DNA of 64,000 bases from Bacillota bacterium (GTDB lineage: Bacteria > Bacillota > Sulfobacillia > JAJZYS01 > JAJZLH01): contig JAJZLY010000025.1 of NCBI GenBank assembly GCA_021850485.1, forward strand, positions 62,001 through 126,000, read 5' to 3'. The notes under the pieces were generated by a model. The model was given only the letters and a program-made list of their open reading frames with translations, searched no databases and was not told the origin of the DNA. Positions within the stretch are counted from its first letter, which is position 1, and each line of letters begins with the position of its first letter. Below are positions 42,910 to 52,488 of this stretch, in pieces. The position numbers and the translations under genes were made by a program.

Positions 42910-43865
42910 TAGGGCGGGGCCTGATAGGCCGCTTCGCCGACCAGTGAACGGACATCGACCCCGGCGAAAAATGCCTTGGCCACCGAGAGCAGATGATCCA
43001 GTCCTGGTGCCTCGGCGTGGATCCACAAGATGTCAGTTTCTGTGCGCCACCAGGTCATCTGCCGTTTGGCCAGGCGGCGAGAACGGGTCAAAAATGTCTC
43101 CATCGCCACCTCTCGACGCACCTCTCCGGCCAGCACCGCCGCCGCCTCCCGGTAGCCCAGGCTGGCTAAGGGTGGTCGATCCCTGGGCAGCCCTCGTGCC
43201 ATCAGCCCCGCCGCCTCTTCCACCATGCCCCCGTTCCACAGGTCAGGCGCCCGAGCGGCCAGGCGCTCCGCAATCTGCTCCCGAGTTCGCCACCAGCCGA
43301 TCTTGAGCAATCGGTACGGACTGGGCCGGACCGTACCTTGGCGCCCTTGCACCTCCAGCACGCGCAGCAGACGGATGACATCTTGGCGGCCGATCTCGCG
43401 AGCCCGCTCCGGGTAGCGGCGAGCCACCTCCTGCCACAGCGGGGCGCTGCCCTCGACCTGGATGCGCCTCTGCCAGTGCCCTCGTAGTTCTGGGTCAGGC
43501 GGTACCCGCACCACCTGCCACTCACCCAGGGCGGCTCTCAGGTACAGCCCGGTACCACCGGTCACCAGCGGCCGACGGCCCCGGCCCACGACATCGGCGA
43601 TGGACGCCGCGGCCAAGTCGGCGAAGTGGGCAACGCTCATCGCCTGGCCGGGCTCGGCAACGTCGATCAGATGGTGCGCCACCCCCTGGCGCTGCGACAG
43701 AGTCGGCTTGGCGGTTCCCACGTCCAGGCCGCGGTAGACCTGCACGGAGTCGGCAGAGATGACTTCGGCCCTAAGCGCCTTGGCCACTGCCACCGCAGCT
43801 TCGCTCTTGCCAGCCGCCGTCGGCCCCAGCAGCACCAGCACGGAGGGCCGCTCAACTGCGGCCAA
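42906..43865 (-). CDS. miaA: tRNA dimethylallyltransferase
   Basis: Adds dimethylallyl to A37 of tRNAs reading UNN codons; MiaB (at 53953) then methylthiolates it. The 319-residue protein has the P-loop LLGPTAAGKSE, SADSVQVYRGLDVGTAKP, GGTGLYLRA, RLLRVLEV and a late LAKRQMTWWR. TTG 43865 is chosen: it overlaps the mutL stop by 14 bp and homology starts right after it. It is the third gene of mutS-mutL-miaA. Confidence 0.94.
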   Translation of the reverse strand: MAAVERPSVLVLLGPTAAGKSEAAVAVAKALRAEVISADSVQVYRGLDVGTAKPTLSQRQGVAHHLIDVAEPGQAMSVAHFADLAAASIADVVGRGRRPLVTGGTGLYLRAALGEWQVVRVPPDPELRGHWQRRIQVEGSAPLWQEVARRYPERAREIGRQDVIRLLRVLEVQGRQGTVRPSPYRLLKIGWWRTREQIAERLAARAPDLWNGGMVEEAAGLMARGLPRDRPPLASLGYREAAAVLAGEVRREVAMETFLTRSRRLAKRQMTWWRTETDILWIHAEAPGLDHLLSVAKAFFAGVDVRSLVGEAAYQAPPY

Positions 43866-45543
43866 GGTGATGCTCCAGTGAGCCAAAGGGCAAGCTGATC
43901 CACACCGGCCGCCCGTGCGGACAGTGGCGCGGCTCGGCACACCGCCATAGGGCATCGATCAGCGCCTGCTGCTCGGGGGCACTCAGCCGGTCGCCCCGCT
44001 TCACGGCGGCCCGGCAGGCGGCCATCGCCGTCCGCACCCGGCGGGATCGCTCGGTCGCCTCGCTCACCGAGGCGCAGGCTGCGACGTCGACCAGCAAGTT
44101 GTGCACGAGTGCACCCTGGTCGACGCCAGCCAGGGCGCTGGGCAGACTGCGCACCACCAGCTCACCCTGGGAGCCTAAGGCATCGATCTCCATCCCTGCC
44201 TCGGCCAGTTCGGCCTGCAGCGCCAGCACCTGCGCCGCTTCTGCTGGCAGGAGCCTGACTCGTCTGGGCTCCACGAAAAGCTGCGCCTGCGGGCGGTCGA
44301 CTGCCGACAGCGCCTCGAACGCGATGCGCTCGTGGGCAGCGTGCTGATCGATCAGATACAGGCTGTGCTCGTCAGCGGCGACCAAGAACAGGGTCCGCAC
44401 CTGACTGACTGCCGTGGGCGGGTCGCCGAGGGCGACTGCGCTGGACGCCAGGTGCACAGGTTCGAAGCCGATCTGGTGCGCCTGGCTGAGGTCGGCCACG
44501 GACGGCGTGGCCCCTTGGGCGCTGGCCCAAGTCTGGCTCTCACCCACCACGCGCCGCTCTAGGCCGAGCGCTCGCCTGCTGGCTTCATAGACGTGTGCGG
44601 CCAGCTCGTCTTCGGCCCGCAGCCGCACTTCCCACTTGCTGGGATGGACATTGGGGTCCACGTTCCTGGCCGGTAGCTGCAGGCACAGCACCAAGTACGG
44701 GAAGCGCCCGCGCATCAGGTGGTCCCGATAGGCCTGCTCGGCGGCATAACGCAATCTGGGGTTGTTCACCGCCCGGCCGTTGACCACGACGATCTGGGCC
44801 TGGCGATTGCCGCGGGCGCGATGCGGCCGGGAAATCAGGCCGCTAATGGTCACATCGCTATGTTGGTCAAAGATAGGCACTAGGTCTTCAGCCACGTCCA
44901 GCCCCCAGACCGATGCGGCCGCAGCCAACAGGTCGCCGTTTCCGTCGGTGGCCAGTACCAGCCGCTGGTCTGTGCTCACCCGAAATCCGACCGCCGGTGC
45001 AGCCAGGGCCAGTCGGCTGACCTCCTGGACCAAGCGGGCGCCTTCGACGTCCGCACTACGCAGATGGGCCTGTCGGGCCGGAGTGTTGAAGAACAGGTCC
45101 CGCACCGCCACTGTGGTGCCGCAAGCTGCCGCCACCCGTTCCCGCAGCAGCATCCGCCCGCCCTCGACCACCACCCGGGTGGCAGTTTGGTCGCCAGCAG
45201 CCCGGGTCAACACCTGCAAGCGGCTGACCTGGGCGATGGCAGGCAAGGCCTCGCCGCGAAACCCCAAACTGGTGATCTGGTCCAAATCGGCGAAGTCGCT
45301 GAGTTTGCTGGTGGCGTGGCGCTCCAGCGCCAGCACCACCTCGCCGGCAGGAATACCGTGGCCGTCGTCTGCTACCGTGATCTCGGCCATGCCGCCTTGG
45401 CGGTAGGTGATCTCGACCCACGAGCTCTGGGCGTCTAGGCTATTCTCGACCAGCTCCTTGGCACAAGAGGCCGGCCGCTCCACCACCTCGCCGGCGGCGA
45501 TGGCGTTGATCAAGTCGTCTGGCAAGGTGCGGATGGCGGCCAT
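43852..45543 (-). CDS. mutL: DNA mismatch repair protein MutL (endonuclease type)
   Basis: A 563-residue mismatch-repair ATPase/nuclease. N-terminal GHKL motifs: IAAGEVVERPA, ENSLDA, DDGHGIP, GFRGEAL. The C-terminal domain keeps the endonuclease set DQHAAHERIAFE, ACRAAVKRG and CPHGRPVWI, so it can nick DNA, as in bacteria without MutH. ATG 45543 overlaps the last base of the mutS stop. Length is on the short side because the linker is reduced. Confidence 0.95.
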   Translation of the reverse strand: MAAIRTLPDDLINAIAAGEVVERPASCAKELVENSLDAQSSWVEITYRQGGMAEITVADDGHGIPAGEVVLALERHATSKLSDFADLDQITSLGFRGEALPAIAQVSRLQVLTRAAGDQTATRVVVEGGRMLLRERVAAACGTTVAVRDLFFNTPARQAHLRSADVEGARLVQEVSRLALAAPAVGFRVSTDQRLVLATDGNGDLLAAAASVWGLDVAEDLVPIFDQHSDVTISGLISRPHRARGNRQAQIVVVNGRAVNNPRLRYAAEQAYRDHLMRGRFPYLVLCLQLPARNVDPNVHPSKWEVRLRAEDELAAHVYEASRRALGLERRVVGESQTWASAQGATPSVADLSQAHQIGFEPVHLASSAVALGDPPTAVSQVRTLFLVAADEHSLYLIDQHAAHERIAFEALSAVDRPQAQLFVEPRRVRLLPAEAAQVLALQAELAEAGMEIDALGSQGELVVRSLPSALAGVDQGALVHNLLVDVAACASVSEATERSRRVRTAMAACRAAVKRGDRLSAPEQQALIDALWRCAEPRHCPHGRPVWISLPFGSLEHHLGRS

Positions 45544-48062
45544 CAGGACTCCTCCTCAGCCATGCGGCGGAGTTCGAACAGTAATTCCAGGGCCTGGCGC
45601 GGTGTGGTGGCTTCGAGGTCACAGGCTAGAAGCCGCGCCAGCACGGCCGATGGTTGAGCCAGCGCTGGCTCGTGCAAGCTGAAGGAGAGCTGGGCCTGAT
45701 CCCAGCGCTGGCGCTCCAAGGAGCTGAGTTCGAGCTCCTGGAGGATCTGCCGGGCCCGCCCCAAGACCGCATCAGGAACCCCGGCCAGCCCGGCCACGTG
45801 CACGCCATAGGAGCGGTCGGCTGCACCGGCCACCACCTTGCGCAAGAACACCACCCGATCTCCCTGTTCGATGGCGGTCACCGCTGCATTGCCGATGCCA
45901 GGCAGCCGCTCAGGCAGGGAGGTCAGCTCCAGGAAGTGGGTGGCCACCAGTGCCCGGCAGCGATTGTGCAGGTGGAGCCGTTCCACCACCGCCTGAGCCA
46001 CGGCGATGCCGTCGTAGGTGGACGTTCCCCGCCCCACCTCGTCGAGGAGCACCAAGCTGGCCACAGTGGCTCGGTGCAAGATATGGGCCACCTCTTCCAT
46101 CTCCATGAAGAAGGTGGAGCGGCCGCCGGCCAGGTCGTCCCCGGATCCAATGCGAGAGAACAGGCGATCGACCAGGCCGATGGTCGCTGTCTTGGCCGGC
46201 ACGAAGGAGCCGACCTGGGCCATCAGCACGATCAGCGCCGCCTGACGCAGGTAGGTGCTCTTACCGCCCATGTTGGGGCCGGTCAGGATCAGCAGGCGCG
46301 TGGACTCGTCGAGCACCAAGTCGTTGGCCACGAAAGACGCCGTGGCCGCCTCCACCACCGGGTGGCGGCCGCCCTCGATGCTGAGGGTCGGGGCCTGGAC
46401 CAAAGTCGGCTGGTGGTAGCGGCGGCGGACCGCCACTTCGGCCAGAGACTGCAGCGCATCAACTGCACCCAGGGCGCGGCCCACCGTGCGCAGCAGGTCG
46501 GCTGCAGCCAACACGGCCTCAGTCAGCTCCTGGAAGGTGGCCAGTTCGATCGCCAGCGCACTCTGCTTGGCTCCCAGGATCGATTCCTCCAACGCCTTCA
46601 ACTCGGCGTTCACGAATCGCTCGCCACCGGCCACTGTCTGCTTGCGCTGCCACGAGGCGGGCACCGCCGCCTGCTGGGAGCGGCTCACCTCCAGGTAGTA
46701 GCCGAAGACCCGGTTGTACCCCACCTTCAGCGTACGGATGCCGGTCTCGGCCCGTTCTCGCTGCTCCAATTCCACCATCAGCTGATGACTGTCCTGTTGC
46801 AGGTGGCGCAGACGATCGAGCTCCTCAGAGACGCCATCTTGGATGAAGCCGCCGTCTCGCCACTGGGCCGGCGGCTGTGCCACCACCGTCTGTCGGATCC
46901 GATCGGCCAAGCCATCGCAACCGACCAGGCCGGCAGCCAAATCCGCCAACATCCCGACTTGTGATGCCAGACGTTGGTGGACCTTGACGGCGGCCGCGAG
47001 CGTGGCTTCGATCCGGACCAGGTCAGCGGGCGTGAGCAGCCCGATTGCCGCCCTGGCTACCATGCGTTCGGGGTCCTTGGCCGGCGCCAGGTCGCGGCGC
47101 AACTGGGTACGCAGCAGCTTGTCTGCCACCAGTGCCGCCACCGCCTGCTGCCGATAGGAGATGGCAGGCAGCTCGGTCAGGGGGGCTTCCAGCCAGTGCA
47201 CCAGAGTGCGGCGGCCCGGCGCACTCAAGGTGTCGTCCAAGACGTGGAGCAAGGTGCCAGCGCCGGTGCCACCATCTTGGCGTCGGGTGATTTCGAGGTG
47301 GCGCCAGGTGCTGGCATCGATCTCCATCTGGCGGCTATGCTCCGCAAGATGGGCTGCCTCCATCGCCCTGCCCGCTCCCGAGTGGGTGCGCAGCAAGTAG
47401 TCGGCCGCCGCGCCGGCGGCCCGGCGGACCACGGCTGCCTCGTTAATCACGCCGGTGAGCAAGGCGGCGACCTGCTCCGGGTCAGCGAGCGGCAATCCCG
47501 CCCGCTCGACCGGGCCCTTGCCAGCCACCAGCGGAACACCAACGGCATCTTCCGCCAACCATTCATCAGGGGCCAGCCGCTCCATAAATGCCATCGCCTC
47601 TTGCCGATGGTGCGGTCCCTCGAACAGGCTGACTTCAAAGCGGCCGGCGGCCGGCTCCAGCCAGGCCACGGCCGATTGCTGCACGTCGCTGGCGACAGCG
47701 GCCAGTCCGGGTCTCCTCTCCTCTGCCCCCTCGATCCAGGTGGCGGGCGTGACCAGTCGGGTCACCTCGCGCCGGACCAAGCCCTTGGCCTGCTCGGCGT
47801 TTTCCATCTGCTCAGCCAGCGCCACCCGGTATCCCTTTTCCATCAGACGCGCCAGGTAGGTGTCCAGGGCGTGGTGCGGCACGCCGCACATCGGAATCTG
47901 GCCGTCTCGGCTGGTTAGCACCAGATCCAACTCCCGCGACGCCAGTTCAGCGTCAGCGCCAAACAGCTCGAAGAAGTCGCCCAGCCGAAAGAAGAGCAAC
48001 GCCGTCGGATAGCGTTCTTTGAGGGTCTGATACTGGCGCATCACAGGTGTGAGGGCGGCCAT
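45543..48062 (-). CDS. mutS: DNA mismatch repair protein MutS
   Basis: An 839-residue mismatch-recognition ATPase. The mismatch-probing FxE is in RLGDFFELFGADAE near the N-terminus; MCGVPHHAL follows. The ATPase core has TGPNMGGKSTYLRQ, FFMEMEEVAHIL, LLDEVGRGTSTYDG and VATHFLEL. ATG 48062 is chosen for the GGAGGAGACG box; the frame extends 78 codons further without homology. It may be co-transcribed with the ABC-2 genes 40 bp upstream. Confidence 0.95.
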   Translation of the reverse strand: MAALTPVMRQYQTLKERYPTALLFFRLGDFFELFGADAELASRELDLVLTSRDGQIPMCGVPHHALDTYLARLMEKGYRVALAEQMENAEQAKGLVRREVTRLVTPATWIEGAEERRPGLAAVASDVQQSAVAWLEPAAGRFEVSLFEGPHHRQEAMAFMERLAPDEWLAEDAVGVPLVAGKGPVERAGLPLADPEQVAALLTGVINEAAVVRRAAGAAADYLLRTHSGAGRAMEAAHLAEHSRQMEIDASTWRHLEITRRQDGGTGAGTLLHVLDDTLSAPGRRTLVHWLEAPLTELPAISYRQQAVAALVADKLLRTQLRRDLAPAKDPERMVARAAIGLLTPADLVRIEATLAAAVKVHQRLASQVGMLADLAAGLVGCDGLADRIRQTVVAQPPAQWRDGGFIQDGVSEELDRLRHLQQDSHQLMVELEQRERAETGIRTLKVGYNRVFGYYLEVSRSQQAAVPASWQRKQTVAGGERFVNAELKALEESILGAKQSALAIELATFQELTEAVLAAADLLRTVGRALGAVDALQSLAEVAVRRRYHQPTLVQAPTLSIEGGRHPVVEAATASFVANDLVLDESTRLLILTGPNMGGKSTYLRQAALIVLMAQVGSFVPAKTATIGLVDRLFSRIGSGDDLAGGRSTFFMEMEEVAHILHRATVASLVLLDEVGRGTSTYDGIAVAQAVVERLHLHNRCRALVATHFLELTSLPERLPGIGNAAVTAIEQGDRVVFLRKVVAGAADRSYGVHVAGLAGVPDAVLGRARQILQELELSSLERQRWDQAQLSFSLHEPALAQPSAVLARLLACDLEATTPRQALELLFELRRMAEEES

Positions 48063-48102
48063 CGTCTCCTCCTTTCCGCCTCTGCGGCCGAGGTCTGAGC
48101 GT

Positions 48103-48879
48103 CTAGTAGTGGCCAATGATGCCGCGCTGTCGCGCCAGGTGATCAGCGGCCGTGAGCAGCCAGTAGCCGGCGACAAACCACAACACCATGTCGGCTGCAG
48201 CCTCCCACCACAAAGTGGCAGACGCCCCGTGACCCGCCGCCGCCAAGGTCGCATGCAGCACACTGACTTGCACCGACAGAGGAGCCAGCACCCCAAGCAC
48301 GTGCCCCCAGGCGCCGGCGATGGTGGCCACCGGTGCGATGATCACGAACAGCAGGGCGAACTGGATCATCAGCTGCAACTGGTTCATGCGCTTGAAGAGC
48401 AGCGCCAAGGCCGCCATCATCAGCCCGATGCCCCAGGCGGTGATGATCGTCATCAGAGCTGGCACGGCCGCCAATAGCCGCCAGTCCAACTTGGCACCAC
48501 TCAGGGCGATCAGGGCGGCCAAAACCACCAAGACCGGCAGCAACATCTCCAAGATGTCCATCACGCCGCGCACCAAAAAGATCTGCACGGTGTGCCAGGG
48601 GGCCAGCATCACCTGCTCCAGGGTGCCGTTTTGGGTCTCATTTTGGATGCTGTAGCCCATGAACCCAGAGGCGTTCATGACCAGGGTCCAAACCGTGTAC
48701 CCGATCACCACGCCGGACAGGTTGGGCCCGCTGATCGGAGCGGCGGTCAGATAGTGGGCGCCAAAAAACATGCCGGCGAAGACGGCGAACATGACAACCA
48801 TCATCGACACCGTCTCCAGCGGGTAGCGGACCAGATCGATCACCATGCGCCGCCACTCGGCGACCAGCAGCGAGCTCAC
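48103..48879 (-). CDS. ABC-2 type exporter permease
   Basis: A 258-residue integral membrane protein with six hydrophobic segments; the order and length fit ABC-2 permeases for drugs, lipids or polymers. ETVSMMVVMFAVFAGMFFG is the first helix, and NETQNGTLEQVMLAPW is the conserved cytosolic loop. It overlaps its ATPase gene by 4 bp. Substrate unknown. Confidence 0.86.
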   Translation of the reverse strand: MSSLLVAEWRRMVIDLVRYPLETVSMMVVMFAVFAGMFFGAHYLTAAPISGPNLSGVVIGYTVWTLVMNASGFMGYSIQNETQNGTLEQVMLAPWHTVQIFLVRGVMDILEMLLPVLVVLAALIALSGAKLDWRLLAAVPALMTIITAWGIGLMMAALALLFKRMNQLQLMIQFALLFVIIAPVATIAGAWGHVLGVLAPLSVQVSVLHATLAAAGHGASATLWWEAAADMVLWFVAGYWLLTAADHLARQRGIIGHY

Positions 48880-49817
48880 AGGGCCTCACCACCGCCTGAG
48901 ACCACCTGCTGGAAGACCTCGGCCAAATCGGCCTGGTGGCGCTCCACCAGCCGGATGGCAGCTGGCCGCAACACGTCGAGCAACCGGTAGATGGCCGCCG
49001 GGTCATCCTCCGGCGGCGTGACCAGCAAATCCTTCGGCGTGGGCTGCTCGAGCGGCCAGCCCAGGGTCCGTGCCGCCGCCAGCTGGCCCGCGGAAAACGC
49101 CTCACCGGCCGTGACCCGCCACACCGGGCGGCTATAGCGGGTGAGGACCTCTTCGGTGCGGCCGGTCAGCACCAGCTGGCCGGCACGAATGATCGCCAGG
49201 CGATCGGCCAACTGCTGCGCCACGTCCATCTGGTGAGTCGTGAGCAAGATGGCCACCCCCTCGGTGCCCAGCTGGCGGACGGTCGCCTTGATCGCTTCGG
49301 CTGAGGCAAAGTCCAGCCCGAGCGTGGGCTCGTCGAGCAACACCAGCTGCGGGCGGTGCATCAGGGCTTGGCACAGCGCCAGCTTCTGCTGCATTCCGCG
49401 CGACAGTGTCTGCACAGAGTTGTGCTGGCGGTCCTCGAGATCCACCATGCGCAGGAGCTCACCGGCTCGTTGCCTGGCCACCGCCGGCGTCAGCCGGCGC
49501 AGGGTGCCCCAATAGATCAAATTTTCCAGGCAGGTGAGGCGCCAGTAGAGGTTACGGCTTCCCTCCAGCACAGCCCCCAGCCGACTGGCAGCCAGGGCCG
49601 GACGGCCGGTCACGTCCACGCCGTCCACAACCACTCGGCCCTGGTCCGGGCGGATCAAGCCGGCCACCATTTTGATGGTGGTGGTCTTGCCAGCACCGTT
49701 GGGGCCCAAAAAAGCCAACACCTCGCCGGCGGCCACTGCGATCGAAATGTGATCTACGGCAGTGATTGGGCCGGTGCGGCTGTGAAATCGCTTGACCAGT
49801 CCGTCCGCCGCCAGCAT
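48876..49817 (-). CDS. ABC exporter ATP-binding protein
   Basis: A 313-residue ATPase of the drug/natamycin-type group. Walker A LGPNGAGKTTTI, the signature LSRGMQQKLAL, Walker B LVLLDEPTLGLD and the H-loop LTTHQMD are present, plus a C-terminal regulatory domain of about 90 residues. ATG 49817 follows GGGAGGATTCAC. It forms an exporter with the permease at 48103 and diverges from the aminopeptidase pair. Confidence 0.92.
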   Translation of the reverse strand: MLAADGLVKRFHSRTGPITAVDHISIAVAAGEVLAFLGPNGAGKTTTIKMVAGLIRPDQGRVVVDGVDVTGRPALAASRLGAVLEGSRNLYWRLTCLENLIYWGTLRRLTPAVARQRAGELLRMVDLEDRQHNSVQTLSRGMQQKLALCQALMHRPQLVLLDEPTLGLDFASAEAIKATVRQLGTEGVAILLTTHQMDVAQQLADRLAIIRAGQLVLTGRTEEVLTRYSRPVWRVTAGEAFSAGQLAAARTLGWPLEQPTPKDLLVTPPEDDPAAIYRLLDVLRPAAIRLVERHQADLAEVFQQVVSGGGEAL

Positions 49818-49959
49818 GTGAATCCTCCCGGCTCAACTTTGTAAAAGATCTTCCGCCAATAGGCCTGCCGATCCTTTGTCCAGGCCCAAGAGGATGGCTC
49901 TCCCCCCTGTCGAAGCCGGGACAGCGCACGGGTGCCAAAGCGAGAAAGGTTGTGAGGGG

Positions 49960-51201
49960 TTGTCTCTGTCCAAATTGGACTTCAGGGCCATGGCTCAGGT
50001 GGCTGTTTCGGTCGGAGTGAATGTTCAGCCTGGACAGCGCCTGATGATCATGGCCCCGATCGATGCCGCGCCTTTGGTCCGCCAGGTGGCGGAAGCGGCG
50101 TACGCGGTCGGAGCCAAGAGTGTGCGCAGTTGGTTCGCCGACGACATCTTGGACAAGGTCACCTTGCAGCGGGCTCCCGAAGCAGGACTCAAAGACTTCC
50201 CCCACTGGCTGGCCGAGGGATTTGCCCAGGAGGCAGCCGAGGGTGCCGCCTTTTTATCCGTGGTTGGCTCCGACCCTGATCTGTTGGCCGACGTGCCCCC
50301 AGAGCGGACGGCGATGGCGATGAACGCTGCCCAAGAGGCCATGGCGGCCTTTAGGGAGCACATTATGGCCAGCCGGGTGGCGTGGTCGATCGTCTCTGTG
50401 CCCACTGCGGCCTGGGCCAAGAAGGTGTTTCCCGGCCTTAGCGAGGATCGAGCCATCGACCAGCTGTGGCAGGCGATCTGTAAGGCGAGCCGGATCGAGG
50501 GAGCGGACCCGGTCGGCAACTGGAAGATGCATGTCGCCCATCTGCAGCAGCGAGCCGATTGGCTGAACTCCCTGGAGATTGACCGCTTGCACTACCGGGC
50601 AAAAGGCACGGATCTGACGATCGGCCTGCCACCAACCCACCTGTGGGCGGCTGGCGGGCAGGCCAACGCGGCAGGAACCCAGTACGTGGCCAACATCCCC
50701 ACCGAAGAGGTGTTCACCCTGCCGGACCGACTGCGGGTGGACGGCACCGTGCGCAGCACGAAGCCGCTTTCGCACGCCGGCCAGGTGATCGAGGGCATCC
50801 GGCTTGAGTTCAAAGACGGCCGCATCACCTCGTATGCCGCCGATCGCGCCCTGGACAATCTCAAGGAGCTGATCGAAACCGACGACGGATCGCACTATCT
50901 CGGCGAGGTGTCTCTGGTCCCGGTTGACTCGCCGATCTCCCAGTCTGGGACGCTGTTTTACAACACCCTGTTTGATGAAAACGCCTCTTGCCATCTGGCC
51001 ATTGGCCGGGCCTATCCATTCACCCTGCGAGACGCCCAGGACGTCACGTCCGACGAGGTCTTCATGGGAAAAGGCGGCAACGTGAGTCTGACCCACGTCG
51101 ACTTCATGGTTGGCGCCCAGGATCTGGACATCGACGCCACCACCCGAGGCGGCAAGTCCATCCCCATTTTCCGCGCGGGCGGCTGGGCCCAGCCGCTGTG
51201 A
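49960..51201 (+). CDS. M29-family metallo-aminopeptidase, copy 1
   Basis: A 413-residue dinuclear-metal aminopeptidase of the AmpS/AmpT group common in thermophiles. VGVNVQPGQRL, AFLSVVGSDPDLL, NIPTEEVFTLP (metal Glu), DDGSHYLGEVSLVP, NTLFDENASCHLAIG and LTHVDFMVGAQDLDID are present. TTG 49960 is chosen by aligning its N-terminus with that of the next gene, whose ATG is clear; both proteins then have 413 residues. The frame is open to 49876. Confidence 0.88.
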   Translation: MSLSKLDFRAMAQVAVSVGVNVQPGQRLMIMAPIDAAPLVRQVAEAAYAVGAKSVRSWFADDILDKVTLQRAPEAGLKDFPHWLAEGFAQEAAEGAAFLSVVGSDPDLLADVPPERTAMAMNAAQEAMAAFREHIMASRVAWSIVSVPTAAWAKKVFPGLSEDRAIDQLWQAICKASRIEGADPVGNWKMHVAHLQQRADWLNSLEIDRLHYRAKGTDLTIGLPPTHLWAAGGQANAAGTQYVANIPTEEVFTLPDRLRVDGTVRSTKPLSHAGQVIEGIRLEFKDGRITSYAADRALDNLKELIETDDGSHYLGEVSLVPVDSPISQSGTLFYNTLFDENASCHLAIGRAYPFTLRDAQDVTSDEVFMGKGGNVSLTHVDFMVGAQDLDIDATTRGGKSIPIFRAGGWAQPL

Positions 51202-51246
51202 GTCAACGAGCCGCTGATGAATCAACAGAGAGGTCGGGGTCTATTC

Positions 51247-52488
51247 ATGGCGCTCAGTGAGCAGGATTTCTCCGCCATCGCCGAAGTCGGGGTCCGGGTC
51301 GGGGTCAATTTGCAACCCGGACAAAAGTTGTGGGTCAACGCTTCAACCGCCCATGCGCCCGTGGTGCGGGCGATCGCCGCGGCCGCCTACCGGGCGGGGG
51401 CCAAGGACGTCACGGCTGACTTCCACGACGAACTTTTGGGCAAGATCCGTCTGACCGAGGCGCCGGAGGAGGGGCTGTGCGAGTTCCGCCAGTGGCTGGC
51501 CGACGGGATGGAAGCGGAAGCCAAGGGCGGCACCGCCTTTTTATCTGTGGTCGGATCCGACCCAGACCTGTTGGCCGATGTGCCATCCGAGCGCATCTCG
51601 ATGTCCATGAAGGCACACCACCAGGCAATGGCCAAATTCATACCCTACCTGATGGCCCACCGCGCCGCCTGGTCCGTCATCTCGGCCCCAGCGCCTGCGT
51701 GGGCCGCCAAGGTGTTCCCCGCTGACTCGCCCGACGGCGCCATGAACAAGCTGTGGCAGGCGATTCAACAGGCCAGCCGCGTCGACGGCTCGGACCCCAT
51801 CGCTGCCTGGCGCGCGCACATCGCCCAGTTGCAGGCCCGGGTGCGCTGGCTCAATGAGCTGCACATCGCCCGCCTCAGCTACCGCAGCCAGACCAGCGAT
51901 CTGGAGATCGCGCTGCCGCTCACCCACCAGTGGGTGGCCTCCGGTCAGGCTCGGGCGGTCGGCTACCCGACCTCACCCAACATCCCCACCGAAGAAGTGT
52001 TCACCCTGCCTTTGCGCGACGGTGTGAACGGCACGGTGCAGAGCACCAAGCCGCTATCCCATGCCGGTCAGCTGATCGAGGACATCGCCGTCACTTTCAA
52101 AGATGGCCGCATCGTCTCCTATACCGCCAGCCGCGGCCTCAACGCCCTGCGCGAGGTGATCGAGACGGACGAGGGTTCGCACTTTCTGGGCGAGGTCGCA
52201 CTGGTGCCCGTTGACTCGCCGATTTCGCGCTCAGGCATCTTGTACTACAACACGCTCTTTGACGAAAACGCCTCCTGCCACCTGGCGATCGGCGCCGCCT
52301 ATCCCACCACCCTCACCGACGGCGGTGAGGTCGAGGGCGACGCCGATCTGCTAAAAAAGGGAGCCAACGCCAGCATGACCCACGTCGACTTCATGATCGG
52401 CAGCGCCGACCTGAGCATCGACGCCACCACTACAGATGGCCGGACCGTACCCGTGTTTCGTTCCGGAAACTGGGCCCAGGCCCTCTAG
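51247..52488 (+). CDS. M29-family metallo-aminopeptidase, copy 2
   Basis: A 413-residue paralogue of the preceding enzyme, with the same motifs in the same order (VGVNLQPGQKL, NIPTEEVFTLP, DEGSHFLGEVALVP, NTLFDENASCHLAIG, MTHVDFMIGSADLSID). ATG 51247 is preceded by GAGAGGTCGGGG; ATG 51217 is an alternative. Differences cluster in the N-terminal third, so the two may differ in residue preference. It ends with a 4-bp overlap onto the convergent EamA gene. Confidence 0.92.
   Translation: MALSEQDFSAIAEVGVRVGVNLQPGQKLWVNASTAHAPVVRAIAAAAYRAGAKDVTADFHDELLGKIRLTEAPEEGLCEFRQWLADGMEAEAKGGTAFLSVVGSDPDLLADVPSERISMSMKAHHQAMAKFIPYLMAHRAAWSVISAPAPAWAAKVFPADSPDGAMNKLWQAIQQASRVDGSDPIAAWRAHIAQLQARVRWLNELHIARLSYRSQTSDLEIALPLTHQWVASGQARAVGYPTSPNIPTEEVFTLPLRDGVNGTVQSTKPLSHAGQLIEDIAVTFKDGRIVSYTASRGLNALREVIETDEGSHFLGEVALVPVDSPISRSGILYYNTLFDENASCHLAIGAAYPTTLTDGGEVEGDADLLKKGANASMTHVDFMIGSADLSIDATTTDGRTVPVFRSGNWAQAL

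Noticed and set aside
45654-46964. 436-codon open frame on the + strand inside mutS
   Set aside because: Antisense to MutS Walker motifs; no ribosome-binding site and no family resemblance.
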